Positions 37,201 through 48,770 of a stretch of 64,000 bases of DNA are shown here, piece by piece. The notes under the pieces were generated by a model. That model was given only the letters and a program-made list of their open reading frames with translations, had not been told where the DNA came from and did no database searches. This DNA comes from Ectocarpus siliculosus (taxonomy: Eukaryota > Sar > Phaeophyceae > Ectocarpales > Ectocarpaceae). Within the stretch, counting starts at the first letter, position 1. The number at the start of each line of letters is the position of its first letter. Position numbers and translations under genes: made by a program. The stretch lies in assembly GCA_000310025.1 (NCBI GenBank), contig FN647962.1:360062-424061 (forward strand), given 5' to 3'.

Positions 37201-38309
37201 AAGAACTACTACCTCAACAAGTCCGCCAGGGAGGTGAGAGAGAGAGAGAGAGTCACCCGGTCGTCGTCGAGTACGTCCTACGACGGTCTTGCGCATTTGG
37301 GAGCCATTTGTGCGTGCGGCGCGGCACAAGCGGGAACTGTTTCGGGAGTCGTGCGTTTTGAATGCACGACGCTCGGAGGAATTGCATTTGAGACTGTCGC
37401 TGATGGTGCCAAGCTGGCCACCATCGATACGAAAGCGGGCGCCACGTCACCATCGCGCGTTGTTTTGGGCAACTGTTTCGAAAAGGTTCTTCCATTTGTT
37501 CGGGCAAGACCACGAGCTTCCCATGACACGTTCAATTTTCACCATGCTCCGTTTGCCCCCTTGTGTTTTTTTCTGCGACTGCCTTGTTTCAGGCATACCG
37601 GTCCTACCTGCTGGCGTACTCGTCACACTCTCTCAAAGACATCTACGATGTCCACGAGCTAGACTTGCAAGCCGTGGCGAGGGCGTTCGGCTTCACCGTA
37701 CCCCCGAGGGTAAGCATAGCATTTGGAGCCGCATGCTGAACTCTGCCCTATCTATCGTTCATGGCGGTCAAAGATCGCCCTCTTTGCTCCTCACCACACG
37801 CGTATCAAAGAAATATTTAGCGCTAGCGGCCTTCGCGTCGCCGTAGCAGTTCTTCCAAGACGTACTCTTATATGTGCGGCACGACCTGATCCTCGCGTTT
37901 CACCTGTCCCACGATATGCGCTGCGAATACGCGTTGGATCGTATGTGATGTAGGTACCCTTGTTAGTTCCTTGAGGCGCACCACGTGTTGTTTTTTTCTG
38001 CGGTGTCCATGTATGGCATGTACCTGGTATATTATTTTGCCATGGTTCTTGCTTGCGACAGCTTGTGCCCTGTTTTGCAAAGGCCTCTCCTAACTTTGCC
38101 ACGATGACATTGTGCTTTTGTCGCCACCAACGTTGTTGCGACAGGTGGACCTAAAGCTGAGCGCAAGGGGCCAGAAGGGTCGAGGAGGAGGCAAGGAGCG
38201 CGACCAAGGCCGAAGAAAAATGGCTGTCGGGGGCGGCGGGCACTCTTTCAGTGCCACGAACCCTTACGGCCAGAAGGCACCAGGAGACAGGCGCCAGTTC
38301 ACCCACTAG
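31204..38309 (+). CDS. HAS1: HAS1/DDX18 DEAD-box RNA helicase, 15 exons, 644 residues
   Basis: HAS1 is a nucleolar ATP-dependent RNA helicase acting in 40S and 60S ribosome assembly. Exons: 31204-31302, 31753-31902, 32260-32532, 32751-32849, 33393-33558, 33939-34012, 34320-34478, 34868-34963, 35388-35468, 35877-36011, 36381-36532, 36796-36856, 37126-37233, 37593-37709, 38145-38309. All phases match. Motif [10 protein letters not shown] is near residue 190, Ia SPTREL near 227, TPGRLLDH near 280, DEAD box [17 protein letters not shown] near 301, SAT near 334, and [13 protein letters not shown] near 478. The C-terminal [20 protein letters not shown] and [12 protein letters not shown] are the HAS1-specific extension. 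The N-terminus has an acidic Glu/Ser tract of about 45 residues (exon 2), and the tail is Gly/Arg-rich. All introns look GT-AG. Length is close to human DDX18 (670). Confidence 0.96.
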
Positions 38310-39202
38310 CCATCTTGTCGCGTGAGAATAACAGTGTGAAGGGCAAGAAGAAAGAGGGTCAACATGCTGTTGCCATGTGTTGCAAGTGTATGGGGGCATC
38401 AATACGAAATATTCCTGGCTGGTGATGGGTGTGTGTGGCATCGGCCGAGAACGTTGTTGTGGTGCAATACTGTCGTTTCGCGTTGGTGAAACATGGGATT
38501 GATGACTGAGCCTCTGTTGTTTGTGAGAGCCGTACGGTGTGATATGAGAGGACGTAGTCCTACGTATATGGGCCCCACCTACGTTGACCTGCGTGTGCTG
38601 CACAACTCCGGATTTTGCTGCGGTGGATATTGTCGGCACCTCACGTACGTTTGGATTCTTGTGTGTGTGTGTGAAAATATGGTCTTGATTCAGAGTGTAA
38701 AGGAAATAACCACATTTTTGCAAGGCCTCAACTAGTCCATTACAAAATTCGTTGATTGCTGATTATTTGACGACGAGTTGAAGCTATGCTTCACTTGAAG
38801 ACCGTAAGCATTCAACCGCCGTTTTCTCCCATCTTCCGAGAGATATCCATGGCTGCGAGCCTATTTAAATCGCCAACAAGTCGCAAGCATTTGGTTGTTT
38901 TACGTCATGTAGCGTTTGTCTTGAGAGACATAACGGGCGGAGCTTGTGAACCTACGCTTCGCTATATAGATAGCTGGATGTCTCCGCAGGGAAGCAACAA
39001 ACGTACGCGAAACATGACTTGAGGTCCTTCCCAGCACTTGGCGGCGAGTTAACACTCGAATCGAACTTCTGCGTAACCTGAACAAGGTCAACATTGGTGG
39101 CAGTCTTTGCTGCCGTTGTAGAGCACGTGAAGCTCTTGCTCGGCAACTACAGTATATCCCGGACAAGTGCGGGCCGGTCACATCACATGACGACACGACA
39201 CG
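38310..39202. other. Tail-to-tail spacer, HAS1 / SKI2
   Basis: This 893-base spacer lies between two convergent stop codons and presumably holds both 3' UTRs. Near its right end there is a short run of CGTCACGTCACGTAC. No exon or RNA gene is recognisable. Confidence 0.5.
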
Positions 39203-40474
39203 TCACGTCACGTACAGGGATGCCGCGAAAACGATATCACGCTTGATGAGCTGGCTCGTCGCCTCCATCTTCCTGTAGAGCGTGGGGTCGCCGATAACCC
39301 GAGCCGCGTTCCGCACCTGCCATCAAAAAACATTCAACATACCACCGGGCAGTAGTTTTTACCGTCTGTCAGTGACTCTTCCCATGTACGGGCTTTTCGC
39401 CCTCTGATTGGTCGAGCGTTGGTTCTACGAGCGGTCGATTCCTCTCCACCGCGCTCTCTCCGGTCCGCATTCCGAGTACGCGGCTGCGCCGCGTTCTCGC
39501 CCAGTTCGCGGCCGCTAAACAGACCGTGCGTTGGTCGTGGGTGAGGGTTAGGGTTGGGTTGGGACGGCCACTGTGTGTGACACATCCCGTGAGCGGATCT
39601 ATGGTTCAACATACGGTCAGGCCTAAAGAGTCACGAACAGACCGTAAATGGAACCCGCCAGGGCAACCGGAGAAGAGCAAGAGACTGCAGTTGAGTATGC
39701 GCGGCGCCCCGGAGGCAAGTAGGATAAGACAGACGGCCCATGTGCGCCCGTATCAATCCAGGCGATTCTACGTCGCGAATGCCGTCACCAAGCCACAGAT
39801 TTCTGAATCATTTTTCTTCCGCTCACCTCACGGCATAACTCGTCCAAGCGGGTGATGGCACGGACGACAGAGCCTTCTTGGACCAGAGTGATCTGACGAC
39901 GAGGTCACGTGAAAAAACACACCCATTGTCATTATTTCTCGTTTCTCGCTCATGTAGATATCTCTTTGGGCGTTTTCGGATTTCCCACAAATTTTGAACC
40001 CGCCTTCTTACAAGTTCGAGTTTATCAGCTTCAGCAAACCGATCTCGGTAAATCTCGGTCAACTGAACTTGGTTAATACGTGGCCTTTTTGGCTGCCGGT
40101 AAGTGAACTAGCTCCCCCCCCCCAGGCCTTTTTGCTTGTCGTTTCTTGTTTCCCCGTTCGCTCGGCAACTCTTTGAATTTGCTTCCCCGCGAAGGTACAT
40201 GCCGTCGTGCGGTAGTCGTTGCGGAAAACACAGCTTCCTTGGACAGAAGCAACCAACCCGAGATAACCACGCGGATGCCGTACATGTATGTACTCTGGAG
40301 GACGCGCACCTGTGTTATCTCGCAGAATGGTACCCCTCTGGCCCACTCGTAGACCACGTCCACCAGGCCCAAGTTAAGGTTGAGCTTGATGTTCTCCTCG
40401 GGGTCTACCGGCAAGCCATGGTCGCGTTGCAGCCTTCCGAGGCTGCGGGCGATCTTCAACACCTGCCTCGCCAA

Positions 40475-40522
<48 letters not shown>

Positions 40523-43500
40523 CTCAAGACGAAATGTACTCGGTGGGAGAGTACGAAGTCAACATAGTGGTTGAGATGCAATCATCAAGGACGTCCCGGT
40601 TGAGTGAGAAACAGGATCACTCGCGACCAAGGACGACCATACCCTCATCCCATCACAATTACGTTCGTTTCAAGCTGGTGACTTTCGTCACTCAACACAC
40701 ACGAGCTCTTCAACCCTCGATGGGGGTGTATCACATTTACGCCTACGGTACATCTGCGCGCCTGAGCAACAGCGGTCTGCAGCCTGTCCGTCAGGGGAGG
40801 CTCGTTCTGCGTCTTCTCCTGGAAAATCAGCGCCGACAAGATTCCTGGTGCGTCCAGGCGAAATCCAAGCATGAGCAGGGACAACAGAACAGCGAGGCAA
40901 GGTCGAAACTGGCAGGTCAGTGTATCTATCTATGTAGGAGGGAGGACTAGCTACAGGGAGGCACGATTAATTCAGTAGCCTTCGCAAGGCTCTTCAACTA
41001 AGTAAGCATGTTGGATAGAGCATGCAATCGGGGAAGTTGGGTTAGGGGTAGGGTTTGGGATACGGTCTGCGTACCCCCTCCCTGTTCTACTTCCTTGTGA
41101 ACATATTTTCTCGCGAAGGCGGTCGCGAATACTATTTACATACAAATGGCTCAGAGACAACATCCCTTCCGAGGCAAACCGCTGTGGGGCCGTGAGCTAC
41201 GGGAGATAGGAGCTAGCTCTTCATGAGGTCACACGGATAGTTCCTCTCGTAAAAACCGGTCCCTTTGTATGCATGCAACACTATCATTTCGAGCCGAGTG
41301 GGGCAGCACTTGGGTAAACCTCGGTTCAAACAAAAGTTTGTGTACCCTGCAAAACGCTTCGGGGGTCGAAGGCGGGTGCAAGTTGACGGTGACACTCGCA
41401 CCGTTTGGCCATGCGGACGAGATAATGTGGCAGTGCGATGAACTGCGACGTTTTCGTCTCCAAAACAAGCGGGGCGTACCGCATGATTGAGTGGTCTTGA
41501 TACCATAGTATAGTATGGTACGGGCGTGAACCGACCGAACGACTGACCTGCGATCTCGGGGGGGTCGAGGCTCTCCAAAACATTTTCGAACACCATCTCC
41601 GTGGCAATCAGCTCGTCACACGTGTTGATCTCACACGCGACTCTCCCCTTGAGCTGCACGGTGTTTCCCTCCACGTAGCCCAGGCTGCATGCAGACCATG
41701 ACAGGTAAGAGGAACAATCGCGAGTGTGTGGTAGCAGCAGATTCAAGGTAACAAGACTTGGGAACAGACGGCTGTCGCTTGCGTCTCGGATCCCCCAAGT
41801 CTTCGACATGCATTGACAGTGGCTTCCAAAGCCTATTAGATTAGCCCTGGCACGCACCACGTACTGAGCGGCGTTCTGTATGCTGTGAGTTTGATTCAGT
41901 AGGCTTCAACTCAAAAGTCCGTGCTAGATACTGTATATAGATAACCCAGACGTGTCACCAAAACTCCCAAACATAGCCACGCGACCCTACTCGTCTCCGA
42001 CGAAGCGGAGTCTGGATGTCACATCGCACCTCCTGAGCACTCCCAAGCGCTGCTGGAAGTCAGGGAAAAGCGACAGCGCCTCGCTGCTCAAGGCGTGCCC
42101 CAGAAGCTCGATTCTCCTCTCGAGTTTATCCCGCCTACAAGTACGCATACAATGTACGGTAGACAGAGAATTGCACGGTATGGTGAGGGATGACAAGAAA
42201 CGACGCCATAGAGCCACGAATGACCTATCTACCTCACGCCGGCCCCCGGAGAACGCAGTGACTGCCACCTAACCCACCCAACCCATACAGCAAGCACGGT
42301 GATCTTGACAAGGTGCGACCGCAGCATGGATCAGACGGGACACTTGCCACCCAAAGTGCACAAAATCGTCATCTCCTTCAGTGGGGTGCAGAGCAGGCAC
42401 GAAAAGGAACGTGTCTCGAGGCGATGGTCCAGCTGGACCTGACCAAAACCCGAGCGCTAAGTCGCCTCAAACCCTACAGGACGTGCCACCACCTAAGAAC
42501 CTAGGAGAAAATACATCTCTGGGGTCAATGAAAAGAAAATCATAAAAAGATAATCACAAGAACACGTGGTCAGTCAAGAAGCCTACCAGTACACTAAAAC
42601 CTATATAGTCCATGTCCGGTTACCCCACAGAGATGCGTTAATAAGAAACGAAACTCGGGGGTAAAATTAGCATCTTCTAATGTGGTGGCGAGTCTCGGAT
42701 ACCGGTGCCCGTATTTACGAAGAAACAGCGTTTCATCATGCACGTACCGAGGCCAACCAACACTTACACTTGCCACCGACAACACACACGCGCTTCTCAC
42801 TTTTGCTGCAGGTGATACTGCTCCGACAGCTTGGGGCAAGTGTGGCACTGCGATGCGGCGCGGCTTTCGAGCACGTTCAGCAGCTCTGCGGAACTCTCCC
42901 TGAAGCCAATTTCCTAAAAAAGACCATCATCAGCAGGACAAGATCGAGGCAAATGCGAACGAACATGTTGCGCGCCCCAAGAACGTTAGCTGGTGCACAT
43001 TTTGACGATACTGCCGTTACCAAAAGCGACGGCGTCGAATGTATGGACTTCAAAAACCTAGTACCGTATGTGCATCGAGGGAAAGTCGAGAGAAAGCAAG
43101 ACCACATCGGCTCAACTCTTTCAGAACTTTTCTCTATCCCTCAGGGAGAGGAACCCTTCTGTGTGACCACGGGTTGGAGTAAACGGCATAAATGCTGTGA
43201 GTGCTGATTTAAGTGAAGACAAAAAAAAAAAAGAGAGTGAGAAACGAAGACTGGTGGTACTCCTATGAACAACCCGAAACATGCTCCTTCGTATCTCGAG
43301 TGCCGCTATTTCTTCATAGCTCACGACTGACTACAATACTTCGCGTTTCGGAGTAAAACAATGCCGCCAACAATAAAAAGAAAACCCAACAGCGATGGAA
43401 TGCTTGCAAGGGATTGATTCGCCAAGGCAAACTTCGCGCCCCCAACACGAGTCAACAGGCAAAACGCATGTGTACTTGGAGAGTTAGCACCACAAAGGCA

Positions 43501-46500
43501 GCTAATATATACCAACCTTTTACAGGTATTTGGTGCCCTACAGGACACCTTGTCACCTACGGCGGAGCTACACCTTCGAAGCCAACCACGCCTACCTGAA
43601 CCTTGAGCTCGTTGGCCAGATTTACGGGCGTGAACGTTCCCTTGGGGTCGCGTTCAGACGGGAGGGTGCTCTCCATCTCCACCAACGTCTTCTCTCGCCG
43701 TCGGCACCACAAGGAAACGAGACGTGCACCCGAGAGAGACCCAACCGCACACCGGGCGTGGCAGAGAGAGATAGCAGCAAGCGGTTAAGAGCGGGGGGAG
43801 CAAGGTCAGGGCATCGACCTGCCCACCGACGTGTCGGAAAACGATGATGGCTAGGTGGTGGCCGAGTGTCTTCCGCAAAGAGGGGAGAATATTGTGTGTT
43901 GGCGTACGTGCCTTACGGCGCCAGTCTACCTATACCTTATACTTTCCGCACCTAGAACAAGAAAACCAAGCGGTAAGACATTGTGCTAATAGAAATGCTC
44001 CAAAAGCGTGTTTGTTCTTTATGTTCTTTAACTGCGACAAGCACGAAGAACGACGGGCTATCTACTGGATTCTCTGCAAACGCTTGGGACACATGTTAAC
44101 AATGCGCAGAGCCGGGAAAGGAAAGAAAAAATTGCCCAGAGGAAGAGACGAAAACCGAGAGAAGAATATCAAAACGGGGATCTCGAGAATCAATCCCCCC
44201 CGGGGACTCGACCGACCTTGACGGCAGAGGCCAGTGCGGTGCTGTCTCCTCCAAGCACGTCCTCCGCGTTAAGCTTCTTCACCGCCTTCGCCAGGCTGAC
44301 GATGTCGCCCAGTCCCACCTAAGCACGCCGACAAAAGCAACAACAGCAACAGGATTGAGCTCAAGTGAACTACGTACTGAAGCAAGGCTATCCAGAACTG
44401 CTAAATAAGACAGCAACAAAAATGAGCTCAAGATGAATTCTGTTCTCTAGCACGGCTACCTCAGAGCTACAGAAACGGTGAGAGAGACCTGCTACAATAT
44501 TGCACGTACAACCAACTGGGTCGCGTTCAACTACCCCAGGAGGCGCGATCAGGCACTGCCATCTGAGGCAACTCATGCCCAGGTTTGGAGCGATCTTTTC
44601 CATCAGTTCACACACGCGAAACAGAACGGAATTAAACTCGACAAAGAAACGCAGAGCCCCGGGCACTCACTCAGGCGTAACAGATTGAACGCATCACTCT
44701 TGTTAGGTGTGCAAGCAGGGCATGTCCCATCACTGACGGTGTTGTGGTGGATTCCCATGACTGACGGTGTTGTGGTGGATTCCAACATTAACAAAAGGCG
44801 TGGCATTGCCTGCCATACACCAAGGGTCTCCAAGAAACAACACAAACGAAACCGCTGAGTGCTACGAGGAAACGCGGACACACAGACAATCAGACGCGCC
44901 AGAAAACAGTTCCTTCGTCCTCCACTTCATCCGCGGATTGAGGCAAACCTGTTCTGTAACAAAAAAACTCACACACATTTCGCACACACAGCAGCAGCTC
45001 GCCCACCTCTAGCACGGCGAACGTGCGACCCGCCGCCTCCCCGTAGGTGCCAGCCTTGAGCACCTTGCCCTTAGCGCTTCCTCTCCCGGAGGATGCTTTC
45101 CCGGCCTTGCCGCCCCACCCACCACCCCCACCGGCCCTTCCTCCCCACCCTCCGTCGTCGTCACCCTTGCGCTTCATCACCACGTTACCGCTCGGCCTTG
45201 CGAAGGAGTCGATGGGCTCGCTCTCGGCGGCAACCTGTGTGTGTGTGTGTGTGCGTGTGTGTGTGTTTTTTTTTTATTATTATTAGCATCGACCGCGCTA
45301 ACCGGCTGACCAATGAAAAGACGTCAGTCTTAAGTGCGGTTGAAAGTGTGTGTGTGTGTTTGAAATAGCTTCGACCGCCCTATGCGTGTGGGTGTGTGTG
45401 TGTGTGTGCGTGTTTTCCGCGCTAACCGGTTGACCGATGAGAGGACTTCAGTCTCAATGCGGCTACAACGGGAAAACGCTTCTAAAGGCCATGACCTGGG
45501 GGCCGTGAGGGGGGGGGGGGAGCTAGACTATTCTTGTGTCACTGCCGTGCTACCAACAGCACACGGTGACGCTTGCACAACAAATATGAAACATGTTTGA
45601 GTACACGGAAGCCTTAGGTCACTGGAGCGGGCTGCACAAGGGCCGTTGTTGCGATCTGTGGTGTCGTGCACTGGACTCACATCGAATCGAGCTCCACGCG
45701 AAATAAGGGCGGGGAGATTGGGGGTCATCATCCCAGACAAGGTACAAAGGGTACTGTCCATCTTAACATACTCAAACATGATGCGAACGATGGGTGACGG
45801 TGTATCTGTCGTGCTTGTAACCCGCAACACCTCCAGCACGTGATTCGCAGAAAGAGAAATCCACGGGCACACCACACACATCAACGTGGGAGGTCAACAA
45901 CAACAACACAATCGCGCCAACGTCAACTTCCCCAACAAGTCTTTCCGTACACACTTTGGCGCTTTGGGTTACCACAAGTTGTTGACGCGACTCCGAGCAC
46001 GAAGAGAGCAAGCAAGTACCACGGAGCATCCAACACCAGCCCCCGTTGACAACACCCGTAAGGGTGGCCTAGTTTTGAGAGCTCAGGCGGGCTTAAAGCC
46101 CACGTAAAACAGAAACTGCAGTACCTTGTCAGCGGAGGTAGCCTCAGCAGGCGTGACGAAGCCCTCGTGGCACAGGACCAAAACCAGCATCTTCATCTCC
46201 ACTTCCCCCGCCGGCACTGCTCCTGGCAGCGAGCCCTGCGAACGAAACAGAGGCAACAGGACAGCAACGAGGGGATCAGCACACCACGGTACCACACGGT
46301 TTGGAATGGAATGGGGGAGGGGAGACCTGGAAGGTCTGCGGTAAGCGAGAATAACTGCTCCTGCAAAGCAGAGCAGTTCCTCGGAGCTAGCGCCAAGACG
46401 CGTTTAGAAAAACTGCTTTTCAGGGTCTCTTACTTGTCGACGCTAGTGACCACTTAGGAGGCTCCTTCGGTGGTAGCTTTAGCCCGCTCCCGTTGATACT

Positions 46501-48734
46501 TTGGCAAGGAGACAGGTTCCGGGAAGGAGAATGTGCTGCTAAGGATCGGTTCTTCCTGCCCTTTGAACGCTTGCTTGCGCGTGGGTCCAACGCTTCCAAG
46601 ATAACGTCTTCCCATCGGGCCTTCAATCAAAAGTGTTGCCAGGAGGTCTACTCGAATGAAGGGTTGTCTTTGTCTCAGGTAGAACGTACTACCCAATCTT
46701 TGAACACCTACAGTGAGAAAACCTTGGCGGTCAGGAGATGCTACATGCATCCCGCTTGAAACGCATGTAAAGCATCAACAACGAAAAAACTATCCAGTTC
46801 CACCTCTCCCTTGAAACAGGCTCCGCATTGTAAAGCACGGAAGGGAAAAGTGAGCATCACCCCGTTTCTGAACTATCCAATCGTCTCGATTAGCCATGCC
46901 TCATCCATCATCCCACCCACCTGGGCCTGGGCTCTTGCTGCCCTCAAGAAGTCCTGAGCACCTCCAGCTGATTGTGTTGCCGCTGTTGACCCTCGCCCCC
47001 CGGGGTCGTCGTGGCCCTGCCACGCCAAGCCAATCACAACCGCGAAACCAAACGAAAAAATCGCTCCTGTCTCTGTCTGCCTGTCTGCCTGTCTGCCTGT
47101 CTGTCTCTGTACGCTCGAGTACAATCACCTGAGACACCTACTGGACGGCGTCCGCCACGTGACCAATAGCTCTTGACTCGACCGGTTTGTGCATTGCTGC
47201 CACACGCTTGCGGTACGAGACTGAGGTAGTTCTCATTCTAAGGCTACACTAACGTGCCTACGTAGTGGTGAGCGATCATGCTTTTGCCTCCTTGGTCTGT
47301 CTCCCCCTGAGCACAGCAGGCATACACATACCATCGTCTGATAAGATTCTGTACCTTGATCATTGTGTGCGTCATGAAGAAGCACTCGAGGGCGACCTTC
47401 TCTACTCTGTTCTTCTCTTCTGCTCTCCTCTTACCCTCAGCACCACCGCAGGCGCGTTGACCAGCTTCTTGTGTGTGATGACCAGGCCTCGTTTCGACCC
47501 CAACACGGACCGGGCGTTCTTAGAGCTCCTGTGGCCAAAAACAAAAAAAAGGGGTCCAGCGACAGACAAGCGAACGTTTTGATTCTCCTCCGAATGGTTG
47601 TATCGCTGGCAGCTCACTCACACAGCCTGGTGAGCAAAACAAAGAACGTCCGTGCTACCGCAAAGCCCGCTCAACAGCTGCTGCGACTTCCGCGAACGCC
47701 GTTCTCTCGCCAGCGGCGCTCCAAGCAACAACAATTGAAGAGCAGCGAATCCTCTCTGTAGGCAGCGACGTCTTGCAATAGGCGCACGGACGGTGGTGCT
47801 AGACGACAAGTGGGCGATCAAGCGTTGGCAAATCACAATTGCCCCAGGCTTCGAAATGCACTTCATTCATGCTACAGCAGTGGTGGAGATTCTGGACGAT
47901 GAACCTTCTGTAGGTGCGTCGTACATGAGGCGCAACACAACTCAACAACCGATAAGGCGATATCGGGCATCGCCGAAGTTGCTTGCAACATGGCACCAAC
48001 CACACCTCATGTTGCGGGCGAAACACAAAGCCAAGTGTCCAACTGCCCAAGCAGTAGTTACCTACCTCATGGCGTAGTCCAGGAGGTCGCTCGATCTCTC
48101 CGAGGCCATGGCGCTCAGGAGCTGGTACTCCTCTATCGTCGACTGCTCCGATCGGATGCACGGCTCGGCCTGTCAAGACGAGGATGACAACATCCACATC
48201 AAAAGGGAGGCTACGCGATACTGCAGCAGCACAGCGGTGCTGGGGACAGCAGTGCGCGACAAGGCGGCAGCCAAGCGACAGCACCCTCTACCCCCGCCCG
48301 TGCCATGTCGAGAGCAAGCAAAACATTTGGCATCGCCCCCGCTCGAGGACCTCCGAACAGCAGTGTCACAGAACACAACGGGAATAGCACACAGGACGGC
48401 CTGATCGTCCCCCACCCGCCACGTGACACAGTACTACATCATGTAGTTCATTCAGAGGGACACAATGCGGTGTTGGCGCTGGGGTACGTACTGCTGCTTT
48501 TCTGCAGCCCTTCACGGCAACCGTCACGTTCGCGCGCCCGACCAAAAAAAATAACTTCATGCTAAACCGCGTGGTTTCCCGACGCGGGCTCTGCTGTACC
48601 GTCCGTACCGTAGCCTTGAGGTTGTTGAGCGCGTCCGTGCACTTCTTCATGACCTTGGGCAAGTCTTTCGCCCCCAGCTCCCTCTGTGTGCGGAACTCGC
48701 TGAAGCTTCGCTTCATCATGTCTTCCACGGACCT

Positions 48735-48770
<36 letters not shown>

